Translations under genes and position numbers: made by a program
In this document: positions 16,560 to 25,651 of the stretch, piece after piece
Layout of the letters: the number at the start of each line of letters is the position of its first letter
Position numbering within the stretch: the stretch's first letter is position 1
Notes under the pieces: generated by a model
Seen by the model: only the letters and a program-made list of their open reading frames with translations
The model's database searches: none
Told to the model about the DNA's origin: nothing
DNA from: Paenibacillus sp. VTT E-133291
Lineage (GTDB): Bacteria > Bacillota > Bacilli > Paenibacillales > Paenibacillaceae
DNA: 39,737 nucleotides
NCBI RefSeq assembly: GCF_002264395.1
Contig: NZ_NFVA01000065.1
Location: forward strand, 1-39,737
Direction of reading: 5' to 3'

Positions 16560-17573
16560 CTAGTTAAGTATAATCCATTCCCCTTCGGCATTCGCTGACT
16601 GTACTTCCGCCTCTATGATTTCCAAAGATTCGGCTGCACTTTCCGGCGTACAAATGACAATAGGCTTATCTTGAATAATCGCATTCAGGAAATAGACCAG
16701 CTCTCTATAGTAACCCGCATCCGGCGAAAGCTCCACCATAAAGCCTGCTCCATTATTAGGATTCACCTTGACTTCACTACCATCAAATACAACATTTCCT
16801 CGCTCGAAGTTAACCCTGTACCCCATGTAGAAACCAAAGTCGCCCTCCAGCGTCCAGTCCACCTGAGCATTGATCACCTTTGCGTCCTTATAAAAATAGT
16901 GTGTAGAAGCTATGTCATAGCCACTTCCCGGCAGAACGTTCCGTCCTAAGGTCGATACTTTATCCGGTCTGCCGAACAGATAGTTAATCATATCCGTATC
17001 GTGAATATGCATATCCACAATGCATCCACCGCTTAGCTTCTCATCCAGAAACCAATCTTTAGGAGCCCCTGAACCACGGTAGAAATACCCTTCCGTCACT
17101 TTACCAAATTGCTCAGTTTCCACAACTTCTTTCAAATACTCATACCCTGGCCAAAAACGAAGGCACTGTCCGATCATCAATTTCTTTCCACTGCGCTCCG
17201 CTGCTTCTACCATTTTCTGCGCTTCTACTGAAGTTCTAGCCATCGGCTTCTCACAAAAGACATGATATCCTCGTTCCAGCAGCGAACAAGCCATTTCAGC
17301 ATGCAGGTAAGTAGGAACTGCAATATCGATCATATCCAGTTCCTCATTCGCTATCATTTTCTCCAGATCATCATAGAGACTGTAAGCTGTTAAATCATAC
17401 ACTTCCCGAGCGGTACTCATATTGCCGTCCGCCTTACCATCTTTTAATTCCTCAATTCGCAAATCACAGATAGCTTTCAGGGCGATGGGATGTCCCTCTT
17501 CCGTTAAGCGAACATAATTATCAAAATGCATCCGGCCCATAAATCCAAAACCAATCAAACCTATTCTTAACAT
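16560..17573 (-). CDS. Gfo/Idh/MocA family oxidoreductase
   Basis: A 337-residue NAD(P)-dependent sugar dehydrogenase-type protein. The Rossmann fold starts at once (IGLIGFGFMGRMH), and the cofactor/catalytic motif CEKPMART is near residue 98. The C-terminal half is the beta-sheet substrate domain, with HIHDTD as the likely catalytic Asp/His segment. Members act on inositols, sugar acids or 3-keto sugars; the substrate cannot be told here. Its start overlaps the end of the isomerase gene by 7 bp, so the two are coupled. The pair is divergent from an AraC regulator and adjoins the GH112 transport operon. Confidence 0.9.
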   Translation of the reverse strand: MLRIGLIGFGFMGRMHFDNYVRLTEEGHPIALKAICDLRIEELKDGKADGNMSTAREVYDLTAYSLYDDLEKMIANEELDMIDIAVPTYLHAEMACSLLERGYHVFCEKPMARTSVEAQKMVEAAERSGKKLMIGQCLRFWPGYEYLKEVVETEQFGKVTEGYFYRGSGAPKDWFLDEKLSGGCIVDMHIHDTDMINYLFGRPDKVSTLGRNVLPGSGYDIASTHYFYKDAKVINAQVDWTLEGDFGFYMGYRVNFERGNVVFDGSEVKVNPNNGAGFMVELSPDAGYYRELVYFLNAIIQDKPIVICTPESAAESLEIIEAEVQSANAEGEWIILN

Positions 17574-18445
17574 AGTGAAGCCTCCCCCGCTAAAGCTTTG
17601 AAAGTGGTACGTCCGAGAATGGCATCCATAGCTGCAGAAGTATTGAAAATAATTTGCTCCGTATAATGTGTGTATGACGGTATCATTTCACCGGTAACAT
17701 AATTGTTGTATCCAATATCTTCAAGCGCTTTCATAACTGCTGGATAATCCACATCCCCGGCGAGCAGATCAACAAATCCGTGAAGCCCACCAGCCGTCCG
17801 ACGGTAATCCTTGAAATGCACCTTCTTGATTCTATGGCCTAGAATCCGTATCCATTGCTCTGGATAACCGGAATGCACGATATTCCCAACATCAAGATAG
17901 GAACCTACATAACTGGAACCGACCGTATCAATAAAAGTACGTAATTCAAGCGGAGACAGCAAGAATTTATTCCACACATTTTCGAGACCAATAGAAACGC
18001 CCGCTTGCTCAGCATCCTTGGCTAAATGACTAATCGCTTCCAGTGCTCTATCATAAGCTTTTTCATAATCAACAACCTCACAGCCCTCGATGAAATCCAC
18101 ACCAACAGCGCCAGGGATGACAAGAATCGTATCTACACCAAGCGCAGCCGCCAGCTCCAGTTGCTTTTTGCATACGTCGATTGCCTTGGTTCGATTCGCT
18201 TCAGATTCACTAGTCATCGCATAAGACCAATATAGCCCTGTTGCCAATCCTGCGATCTCTAGACCTGTTTCATGAATGGAATCACGAAGAATACGCGCCT
18301 CCTTCTCAGTGGTTTGCAGACCAAGCTCACCTGACTCGTTCAAGGACAGCTCGATCCCTTCAAATCCAGCAGCTTTGGCTAGACGTACACATTCTTTAAT
18401 TTCTGTTCCTTCGCGAAACGACCAGATGTTTATTCCCTTTTTCAT
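17567..18445 (-). CDS. sugar phosphate isomerase/epimerase family (xylose isomerase-like TIM barrel)
   Basis: A 292-residue TIM-barrel protein of the AP-endonuclease-2/xylose isomerase-like family. Metal-binding residues are visible in order: GLENVWN (Glu), SYLDVGN (Asp), KVHFKDY (His, Asp) and TGEMIP (Glu). Such proteins isomerise or epimerise sugars, keto-sugars or inositols. I start at ATG 18445 (KKGINIWSF): the in-frame TTG at 18460 lies within the TTGAGGAGGG ribosome site itself. Translationally coupled to the following Gfo/Idh oxidoreductase, it suggests a two-step oxidation-isomerisation of a sugar or glycoside. Confidence 0.88.
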   Translation of the reverse strand: MKKGINIWSFREGTEIKECVRLAKAAGFEGIELSLNESGELGLQTTEKEARILRDSIHETGLEIAGLATGLYWSYAMTSESEANRTKAIDVCKKQLELAAALGVDTILVIPGAVGVDFIEGCEVVDYEKAYDRALEAISHLAKDAEQAGVSIGLENVWNKFLLSPLELRTFIDTVGSSYVGSYLDVGNIVHSGYPEQWIRILGHRIKKVHFKDYRRTAGGLHGFVDLLAGDVDYPAVMKALEDIGYNNYVTGEMIPSYTHYTEQIIFNTSAAMDAILGRTTFKALAGEASLC

Positions 18446-18617
18446 TTGAGCCCTCCTCAAATTTGTTGTTTTCCGTTTTTGACTCCCTAGACTTAGATGT
18501 ACTTCTATCCTTTATTTATTTATATTATAATAGATTCAAAGTTCGATTTATTTAGGAAAAAAAGAGACTTTTTGCATTATTCCGATATGTTCTATTAAAC
18601 ATCAAGGAGGCAGTGCC

Positions 18618-19523
18618 ATGTCTGACAAAGATCCCTCTTATCCACTTAGAAAACAGGTGCCCTCTCGTGATTGGTCACCCGGAATTCACTATGCACAATT
18701 GCAGACCCTTCCTCCTTGCACCTTTCCAAGAAGAAGGCTATATGACTACGAGTTACTCTATGTTCGCCAGGGCAAATTATTAACAAAGATGGATACGGTG
18801 GAATACGTACTGAACGCTGGGCAGCTAATCTTTCTCTCAGCTGGGGTATATCATCAGAATGCGATCCTGTCGGATTCTGATACCAAGCTTATTGGTATCC
18901 ATTTTGATTTCTTTGGGGAATCCATTATTACACATGAGGAAGATATGGTAGTTAATGAGGAAGAGGTAATGGATGATAAATTCGCCTTTGAAGCCGTGAC
19001 CGCTCCTTTCATGCCATTGTCACAAGAACCGATCTACTCTCCGCCTCCCGAATGTGTTCATGCCATGGAACAACTCGTTCATGAATTCACCATGCGGCCT
19101 GCTGGCTATGAGTGGGTCTGTAGAGGGCTACTACTCGGCATTCTGACTTCGCTGCTTCGAACGCAAAACTCCCGGGATGCTGCTAAATCTTCGGTTCACA
19201 CCGAGCGGCTCAGAGCATTAATCGATGAGATAGAAGAGCGGTTAGCAGAACGCTGGACCAATAAATCCATGGCCACATCCATGAATATGCATGAGGACCA
19301 CTTTGCCAAGCTCTTTCGTGAGGTCGCAGGTATGCCCCCCGGGGAATACCTCCGCTCGATCCGGCATAGGGAAGCGCGTAAGCTGCTGCGGGAAACGGAT
19401 TGGCCGATTGAACGGGTGGGCGATCAGGTCGGTTATCCCGATATCCATTATTTCAGCAGGGTGTTCACGGCGAATGAGGGGATTTCTCCGCGGGCGTATC
19501 GTAAGTTGTCCCGGATTCTCTAG
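18618..19523 (+). CDS. AraC family transcriptional regulator
   Basis: A 301-residue AraC/XylS regulator with an N-terminal cupin-type sugar-sensing domain (about 20-115, including YELLYVRQGKLLTKMD and LIFLSAGVYHQN). The C-terminal double helix-turn-helix lies at about 195-300 (ATSMNMHEDHFAKLFREVAG, then VGDQVGYPDIHYFSRVFTANEGISP). AAGGAGG precedes ATG 18618. It is divergent from the isomerase/oxidoreductase pair, which is its most likely target; regulation of the neighbouring GH112 operon is possible. Confidence 0.92.
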   Translation: MSDKDPSYPLRKQVPSRDWSPGIHYAQLQTLPPCTFPRRRLYDYELLYVRQGKLLTKMDTVEYVLNAGQLIFLSAGVYHQNAILSDSDTKLIGIHFDFFGESIITHEEDMVVNEEEVMDDKFAFEAVTAPFMPLSQEPIYSPPPECVHAMEQLVHEFTMRPAGYEWVCRGLLLGILTSLLRTQNSRDAAKSSVHTERLRALIDEIEERLAERWTNKSMATSMNMHEDHFAKLFREVAGMPPGEYLRSIRHREARKLLRETDWPIERVGDQVGYPDIHYFSRVFTANEGISPRAYRKLSRIL

Positions 19524-19607
19524 ATACGGAAACCCCAGAACATCTCAATCCAAGTAAGAAGAACTCGCCAAAAACATTGCGGTTGATGGATTCATGCTTA
19601 TCCTTAA

Positions 19608-19650
19608 AAAGCAAAAGCCCCCTTCCCTGAAAAATCGAAGAAGGGGGATT
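19608..19650. terminator. terminator between the AraC gene and the GH112 gene
   Basis: CCCCCTTC (19618-19625) pairs with GAAGGGGG (19640-19647). The flanks are A-rich on the left and weakly T-rich on the right, so it may work in both directions between these converging genes. Confidence 0.6.
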
Positions 19651-19679
19651 CCTTTAATTGCTATCGAATCAGCTAAACT

Positions 19680-19800
19680 TTAGGGAGGTTTTCCCTGATT
19701 AGTAGTCTAATGACCAAAAATCCCGGACTTTCAGGGAGAAATTCCCCAATTACTCTATCGAAGCGGTACAATTCAGGAAATTTGGAGACAACAGCGGCCG
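19680..19800. repeat. 51-bp-period repeat, second locus
   Basis: TTAGGGAGGTTTTCCCTGAT starts at 19680, and a second copy, TCAGGGAGAAATTCCCCAAT, begins at 19731, exactly 51 bp later. A third, diverged TCAGGAAATTTGG begins at 19773. The TTAGGGA...TTCCCTAA-type core also occurs at 32161-32345. The gap 19524-19836 otherwise contains only the terminator. Confidence 0.7.
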
Positions 19801-19836
19801 GAAGTCCAAATATTCTCCGTAGCTACGACGGACTCC

Positions 19837-22005
19837 TTAAATGTATGCCCTCATAGAATTCATATCCAGCCACACACTTTCCATTCCGTTCAATTCCAGC
19901 TCCAGTCTCATATCATTCTCCATCAGGATCGTCGTCTTCTGGGTCTCCGCTGTGTTATTCACTGCACAAAAGCGCCCAGTCTCAGGGTAGGCATGACACT
20001 CTACATTCGGATTCACTGAGAACCAAGAATACAATTGATCCTCTTGATGTGCAGCCCAAAAGATCGCCCGGCTCAATAATCTAGTATTCTGGATACTATA
20101 CGGCAGCCCTGCAATATAAACGCCTCGACCATCCCCGACTGAATTCACAGCAAGATTGCAGCTTTTGTCCTGCACATCCAATATTTCAGCGCCAGTCTCT
20201 GCTTGATAGATCATGGTCATCCCTTCACCATAATCGATGTCGCCTTCCAAATCTTCCGTAATGAAATGCTCCTTTACTGGCGTTACCTTAGGCTTATTAA
20301 CGCTTGCTGTAAAACCCATTTCCTTTTGAACACCTAAAATTCCTGCCAGTTGAAAGAGAACCCCTTGATGCTCATAAGCCGTTGGATCACCAATTCCAAT
20401 AAAGCCGCCGCCTTGATGCACCCATTCGCGAAGCGTTGCCACCACTTTCGGGTCGCTCCAGTGATCGTCACCACTCCAAGAAGTATGAACATCACCCGCA
20501 TTAATAATCACACCGATACTAGGATCAATCCCGTGTTGCCGAATATCATCAAAGCTTATAAATTCAATGTCGAAAGGCAGTCCTGCGAGCGATTCCAGTG
20601 CCCCTATGTAGGAATAACATCTTTGATTCCATAAAGAGTGAGCCACCTGATGTGTCTGCCAAGAACGGATGTAGCCCCAAGTATTAAGAATCGCCACTTT
20701 AAACGAAGCTTTATATGGCTGAGTCCCTTCAGCATTTGCATGAATGCCTTTAAACTGAGCCGCGATCTCCGTCACATGATCAATGAAATTAGGGAATTGG
20801 TACGCCAGACTTAGATATCCGCCATACCCCATTCTTCCAACCGATTTACGCATAAGTGCCCGGCGACATTTTATCCAGATCGGCATGGACTCCCCAACAG
20901 GATCTCCACCTTCAAAGAATACATCTGGGAAAAAGTAAGGATAGAAACGGGCTTCAGTATCCTTAATCGGAATATCCGCGATCATACGGGTCGTAACCCC
21001 ATCTCCGGCAGCCCCAACCACCGCATCTAGCCCAATCTCGGAAAAATATTTACCATAAGGCTCTGTGCCTGCCCAATGATCCCCAAAGAACATAATCGCT
21101 TTCTTACCAAAATCATGCACCATATCAACACATTGTTTGGCATAACCTGCAATGAATTTCTGATTAAATTCCATCCAGTCCAAATACCTTGGCGTCGGAT
21201 TCTTAAACGGTGTGTTATATCGTCCCTGATCCACAAAATCTTCCGCAGTCAGACGATATCCATAGGCTAGTTCAAACTGATCTAATGCTAATGGACTTAC
21301 GCAGCTTAGATAGCCAAACCAATTAACTTGCTTCTCCTTACCTTCCTTATTAAAAATCAAGTCGAAATTATAAAAGAAGGTAGTAAAACGAACGATATCA
21401 GTCTTCGGATGCTTTGCTAGCCAATCTTTCAGCACCTTCAATACCTGCTCTTGAGCCTCGGGATAACGAACATCCAGTGGTAAGCGATGCTCTTCCGTCC
21501 AGTTATTCGTGATGTGATTGTACATAGAGACCGGTTCCCAAATCTGATAGGCCAAGAAACTGACGGTATATTTGTGAAACTGTTCCGCCTGCTCAAGCGT
21601 GACGATCCCCTCTGCGTAACTCCAATGTGCCGAAGGTACTATTTCTCCTGTGGTCCGGTTTACAACCTGCCAATATTTTTTAATATCTACATCTATGTTA
21701 GGAACAAATTGATCTGCAAAAAAATCTGCCATAATATCGATGGTGTTTACCTTCGATGTCACAATAAATGGTGCAGACATCAGATAAATCTGCTGTCTAT
21801 ACTGTGGATGCTGCTTTGCCCACTCGTTGTCCTCACGCACCAGACATAGCGTTGAATAGATTTGCAGACCCATATCAAGAATGTCCTGCGATAGACTCGT
21901 GCCATCACTGTCACGTACAGCATCTACGCCCCATCTCTCTACAAGATCAGCTATGACCTCTTCCATTCCTGTTTCACCAGGTAGTGTAAATCTTCCTTTA
22001 TCCAC
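19837..22005 (-). CDS. GH112 galactosyl-N-acetylhexosamine (galacto-N-biose/lacto-N-biose) phosphorylase
   Basis: A 722-residue GH112 phosphorylase. These enzymes split beta-galactosyl disaccharides with phosphate to galactose 1-phosphate and a free acceptor, either GlcNAc/GalNAc (1,3-linked) or L-rhamnose (1,4-linked). The family N terminus GRFTLPGETG with AVRDSDGT is present. The catalytic acid should be the aspartate in FFGDHWAGTEPYG (about residue 309), close to Asp313 of the Bifidobacterium enzyme. A TIM-barrel core is followed by a beta-galactosidase-trimerisation-like domain (about 435-640) and a C-terminal beta domain. I choose GTG 22005, with GGAGGG 7 bp upstream, over ATG 22020, which has no RBS. 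There is no signal peptide, so it acts in the cytosol on imported sugar. It is last in the ABC operon. Linkage specificity cannot be settled by eye. Confidence 0.88.
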   Translation of the reverse strand: MDKGRFTLPGETGMEEVIADLVERWGVDAVRDSDGTSLSQDILDMGLQIYSTLCLVREDNEWAKQHPQYRQQIYLMSAPFIVTSKVNTIDIMADFFADQFVPNIDVDIKKYWQVVNRTTGEIVPSAHWSYAEGIVTLEQAEQFHKYTVSFLAYQIWEPVSMYNHITNNWTEEHRLPLDVRYPEAQEQVLKVLKDWLAKHPKTDIVRFTTFFYNFDLIFNKEGKEKQVNWFGYLSCVSPLALDQFELAYGYRLTAEDFVDQGRYNTPFKNPTPRYLDWMEFNQKFIAGYAKQCVDMVHDFGKKAIMFFGDHWAGTEPYGKYFSEIGLDAVVGAAGDGVTTRMIADIPIKDTEARFYPYFFPDVFFEGGDPVGESMPIWIKCRRALMRKSVGRMGYGGYLSLAYQFPNFIDHVTEIAAQFKGIHANAEGTQPYKASFKVAILNTWGYIRSWQTHQVAHSLWNQRCYSYIGALESLAGLPFDIEFISFDDIRQHGIDPSIGVIINAGDVHTSWSGDDHWSDPKVVATLREWVHQGGGFIGIGDPTAYEHQGVLFQLAGILGVQKEMGFTASVNKPKVTPVKEHFITEDLEGDIDYGEGMTMIYQAETGAEILDVQDKSCNLAVNSVGDGRGVYIAGLPYSIQNTRLLSRAIFWAAHQEDQLYSWFSVNPNVECHAYPETGRFCAVNNTAETQKTTILMENDMRLELELNGMESVWLDMNSMRAYI

Positions 22006-22031
22006 ACAAATTCCCTCCATGACTTTGTTGT

Positions 22032-22886
22032 TCAGCCCTTAATTCCGCCAGCGCTTATGCCTTGGAGCAATTGTTTTTGTCCGACCACATATAGGAGAAT
22101 CGTTGGAATGAGTACCAAGATCAATGCGGCAAATAGTGCGCTCCAATCTGTAGCATACCTTTGAACCTCAAACAGATTGGCTAAGCCCACCGGTAATGTT
22201 TTTTTGCTATCCGTCTGAATTAGAACTAATGCCAGTGGATACTCATTCCAAAAGCCCATCGCTGCCAGCATACAGACCGTTACAATTCCTGGCTTAGCCA
22301 GTGGCGCAATGATTCTGACGAGTACCCCTGTATTCCCGCAACCGTCAATCTTAGCGGCTTCCTCATAATCTCTAGGGACAGATCGTAGAAATCCGCTCAA
22401 CACAAAGATCGCAAAGGGAAACTGAAGGACAGCATAGATCAAACCGAGCATCCCGCGATTGTCCAGCATCCCGAAAGAATTCACTTGAATAAATAAAGGG
22501 ACCATAATATAAGAAGCTTGAAGAAAGATACAGGCCATATAAATATTAAGAATCATTTTAGAACCCCAAAACTTAAATCTTGTTAATACATAAGCTATAG
22601 GGACTACAAAAATAACTAGAATCGCAGTTGAAAGCACCACTAGAAAGATAGAATTCAGGAAATAACTTCCCATCTTGGATTTCTGAAAAGCACGTACATA
22701 ATTATCCAAGTGTAAGGCTTGTGGAAAGGCAAAAGGATCGGTTAAAAATTCCGTGTTGCTCTTAAATGAGGCTAAAAGATTCCATACAAACGGATATAAC
22801 AAAACAATGGTAGCCACAATCAGAAACAGCCGAGTGATCCAATTGATAATGTTCATTTTTATAAGACTCTGTTGATTACTATTCAC
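22032..22886 (-). CDS. carbohydrate ABC transporter permease (MalG type)
   Basis: A 284-residue inner-membrane permease with six predicted helices. The EAA loop that contacts the ATPase is visible as YEEAAKIDGCGNTGVLVRIIAPLAKPGI (about 180-207; the string is given only by its ends in practice: YEEAAKIDG to PLAKPGI). GTG 22886 is preceded by GGGGAG. It is 9 bp after the partner permease and 26 bp before the GH112 gene. No ATPase gene is in the operon, as is usual for sugar importers that share a common MsmK/MsmX-type ATPase encoded elsewhere. Confidence 0.92.
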   Translation of the reverse strand: MNSNQQSLIKMNIINWITRLFLIVATIVLLYPFVWNLLASFKSNTEFLTDPFAFPQALHLDNYVRAFQKSKMGSYFLNSIFLVVLSTAILVIFVVPIAYVLTRFKFWGSKMILNIYMACIFLQASYIMVPLFIQVNSFGMLDNRGMLGLIYAVLQFPFAIFVLSGFLRSVPRDYEEAAKIDGCGNTGVLVRIIAPLAKPGIVTVCMLAAMGFWNEYPLALVLIQTDSKKTLPVGLANLFEVQRYATDWSALFAALILVLIPTILLYVVGQKQLLQGISAGGIKG

Positions 22887-22895
22887 CCTTCTCCC

Positions 22896-23837
22896 CTACC
22901 CTTCTGCTCGATTTGTAAGTAGTCTGGACAGAAAAGAAAGGGCAAAGGCAAAAGCAAGCGTAAAGATTGCGATCGCCATGGCATATCCAAAGTTCGCATT
23001 TTGGAAACCTTGCGTGTACATGTAATGGAGTAACACAGTAGTACCACCTGCCGGCCCACCGCCAGTCATGATAGTTACAACTATAAAGCTTAAATTGATC
23101 GTACCCGCCAGGGACAGCACGAAGGTTATACCAATGATTTCTTTTAACAGTGGGATCGTAATGCTGATAAGCTTCCGGAAATACCCCGCACCATCAATGG
23201 TCGCCGATTCGAACACATCCGCAGAAATCCCATCAATAGCAGCGATATACATCACCATATAGTAACCAACCGCCTGCCAGATCAGAGTGACCGCTACGCA
23301 CCATAATGCAGTTCGGCTATCCCCAAGCCAAGTCATAGTCAGTTGATCCAGCCCAATACTTGAGAGAATATTGTTCAAGATTCCCATGTTCGGATGAAAT
23401 ACAAAGGACCATATGATCCCGACTACCGTCAAAGAGATAATGCTGGGGAAAAAGAATACCGTCCGGTAAAAGCCTCGCTCTTTCAGCTTCGTCTGCGTCA
23501 ATAGAAAAGCAAGCACTAAGCCAAAGGCTAAGGTAACCACCGGCACGACCAGCATCAGCTTGAACGTATTACTAAGCGCTTTTAGGAACATCTCATCTTG
23601 GAACATATATTTATAGTTATCCAGAAAGATAAACTTGTTCTCATCACTCATCCCGGTTGCATCCGTAAAAGACATAAAGAATGCCCGAAAGGTTGGAATG
23701 ATCATAAATACGAGAGTCAACAGTAGCGCTGGAATGGTACATACGGCTATGAATAGCTTCGGATTTTTAGTTTTCGTTGACTTAGTCTTTATTTTTCTGT
23801 TTCTAGGAGCTACTTCCGTTAGTTGCATCTCAGACAT
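22896..23837 (-). CDS. carbohydrate ABC transporter permease (MalF/UgpA type)
   Basis: A 313-residue permease with a basic N-terminal tail (RNRKIKTKSTKTKNPK) and six membrane helices. The conserved cytoplasmic loop has ESATIDGAGYFRKLISITIP. I start at ATG 23837 (SEMQLTEV): GAGGAG is 8 bp upstream, whereas it touches the GTG at 23846. It follows the binding-protein gene by about 90 bp and pairs with the MalG-type permease in one heterodimeric sugar channel. Confidence 0.92.
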   Translation of the reverse strand: MSEMQLTEVAPRNRKIKTKSTKTKNPKLFIAVCTIPALLLTLVFMIIPTFRAFFMSFTDATGMSDENKFIFLDNYKYMFQDEMFLKALSNTFKLMLVVPVVTLAFGLVLAFLLTQTKLKERGFYRTVFFFPSIISLTVVGIIWSFVFHPNMGILNNILSSIGLDQLTMTWLGDSRTALWCVAVTLIWQAVGYYMVMYIAAIDGISADVFESATIDGAGYFRKLISITIPLLKEIIGITFVLSLAGTINLSFIVVTIMTGGGPAGGTTVLLHYMYTQGFQNANFGYAMAIAIFTLAFAFALSFLSRLLTNRAEG

Positions 23838-23927
23838 CTTTCTCACTCCTCTTCATGCAAAATGCATCCTGTTCATAAATGTCCTTATCCATTCTTAACA
23901 GGATGCATTGGCATGAGATGCTATAAA

Positions 23928-25406
23928 TTATTTACTAGCTGCTTTCTCTTTACGAATCTGTGCAAAAGCTTTTTCAACATTATCCATCCATTGGTCAGTG
24001 GTCATTTGACCTGTCATGACTGGCGTCATCGTATTTTTGAACATTTCAGTGACTACACTAACCTTGGAGCCCTTCGGTAAGGATTGCCAGCCTTGCAGAA
24101 TTGAAATGGAACCATTATAAGCCTCAAACATGTCATATACACCTTTGGTCAAGTATGGCTTCGACAGCTCCTTCGCACCGTTAAGTGCATACGCACCATT
24201 AGCTTTTTCCGCGAATAATTTAACGGACTCATCCGTATACAGGAACTTCAAGAATTCTTTAGCCAGCTCTGGATTTTTAGCTTTTGCTGGAATGGAGAAT
24301 TGCTCATAGCTGGAAAGCACGTACTTCTGATCCCCTTTATTAAATACAGGCACAGTGGTCATCCCAAATTCAAAGCCATTCTCTCTAGGCGAATCCTTCA
24401 TTTCATTTTCCATCCAGTTGCCGTTTACGATAAACAACGCTTTCCCCATCATCATATCGGTCTGCGATTGGGTATGATTCAGGGCAACCGTACCATCCAT
24501 CAGATATCCGTCTTTAGATATTTTGTAGAAAATATCCAATACTTTTTTGATCGTGTCGTTCTTAAATGATCCTTCCTCGTAAGCAAATACTTTATCTAAC
24601 GTTTCTTTACCACCCGCACTAGCAATGGCAGGATACAGGATTTCTTCCAAATAGTCCGGATAGATGCCTTGGTAAGTGAACAACGCTCTTTTCGTTTTCG
24701 TTCCATCTGCATTGACCAAGAAGTTCTCTTCTTTTTTCAGCTCATCGCCTAAAGCAAAGAACTCATCCCAAGTCTCAGGAACACTCCAGCCTTTTTCCGC
24801 GAACAATGTTTTGTTGTAAATCAAGCCCATCGGTCCAGCGTTAAAAGGTGCCAGATAGATCTTCCCGTCTTGATACGGCTGAAATCTTGTGCTGTCCAGC
24901 ATTCCTGGAAGAATCATATCCTTTAGCGTCTCATCTTTATCTAATGCTTTGCTTTCGAATACATCACTGATATCTAGGAGTCCTTTTTCTTTAATGAGGG
25001 ACAACATAATCCCACTTTGCTCTGTGTCCGTAACAGATAGGAAGTCAGGAGGATTACCGGCCACAATCTGTGGTCTGATCACTTCACCAACCTTAGGGTT
25101 GATCGTCATATTCACTTTTACCCCTGGATAAGTACTCTCGAATTTGCTGACAATTTCATTCCAATAATCGGCGCCATATCCTCCTTGGAATACAGCAATA
25201 CTCAGTTCCTTGTTATCAAATTCCTTCTTAGCATCCTCTTTAGAAGTATTCTCAGCGTTCGTTGTACTTGTGGCTTGCGCGGTACTTGTAGCTTTTGTTG
25301 CATTCGAATCATTTGAAGCAGCAGGTTTATTCGTGCTATTCCCACAGCCAACCAACCCTACACCTAGCAGCGTAACCGCTAATAACGTACTCATCGTCTT
25401 TCTCAT
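23928..25406 (-). CDS. sugar ABC transporter solute-binding lipoprotein (family 1)
   Basis: A 492-residue extracellular binding protein. The signal peptide ends in the lipobox GLVGC (Cys21), followed by an Ala/Ser/Thr-rich linker to about 58. The mature part has the family 1 pattern: LSIAVFQGGYGADYWNEIV, then FESTYPGVKV, GLIYNKTLFAEKG and MMGKALFIVNGNWM. It should capture the disaccharide that the GH112 enzyme cleaves. ATG 25406 has AAGGAGGG upstream. It is first in the operon and divergent from the two-component genes. Confidence 0.93.
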   Translation of the reverse strand: MRKTMSTLLAVTLLGVGLVGCGNSTNKPAASNDSNATKATSTAQATSTTNAENTSKEDAKKEFDNKELSIAVFQGGYGADYWNEIVSKFESTYPGVKVNMTINPKVGEVIRPQIVAGNPPDFLSVTDTEQSGIMLSLIKEKGLLDISDVFESKALDKDETLKDMILPGMLDSTRFQPYQDGKIYLAPFNAGPMGLIYNKTLFAEKGWSVPETWDEFFALGDELKKEENFLVNADGTKTKRALFTYQGIYPDYLEEILYPAIASAGGKETLDKVFAYEEGSFKNDTIKKVLDIFYKISKDGYLMDGTVALNHTQSQTDMMMGKALFIVNGNWMENEMKDSPRENGFEFGMTTVPVFNKGDQKYVLSSYEQFSIPAKAKNPELAKEFLKFLYTDESVKLFAEKANGAYALNGAKELSKPYLTKGVYDMFEAYNGSISILQGWQSLPKGSKVSVVTEMFKNTMTPVMTGQMTTDQWMDNVEKAFAQIRKEKAASK

Positions 25407-25458
25407 AAACGCCCTCCTTAAGATGTTCTTGCTATCAATCCAATCACAGATTCAATAT

Positions 25459-25473
25459 TGAAAACGCTTTATC
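25459..25473 (-). promoter_or_regulatory. cre-like site upstream of the GH112-ABC operon
   Basis: TGAAAACGCTTTAT resembles a CcpA cre but lacks the final CA. It lies 53 bp upstream of the binding-protein start codon. Just beyond, on the minus strand, TATACT (25489-25484) has only a weak -35 and GTAAA triplet repeats, as expected of an activator-dependent promoter; the neighbouring response regulator is the obvious candidate. Confidence 0.45.
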
Positions 25474-25651
25474 TGATAACTTAAGTATAGAAGTGTTTAC
25501 GTTTAATTTACATTTACAATACAAACGTACCTATGTATTATTTTATCCATCTATCATTCAGGTTTCAGATATACTTATTCATCAGACTCACATGACTTGT
25601 AAACTTAGCAGTTAAAGGAATGGATAATACTAACGATTCCATAGATTATTC

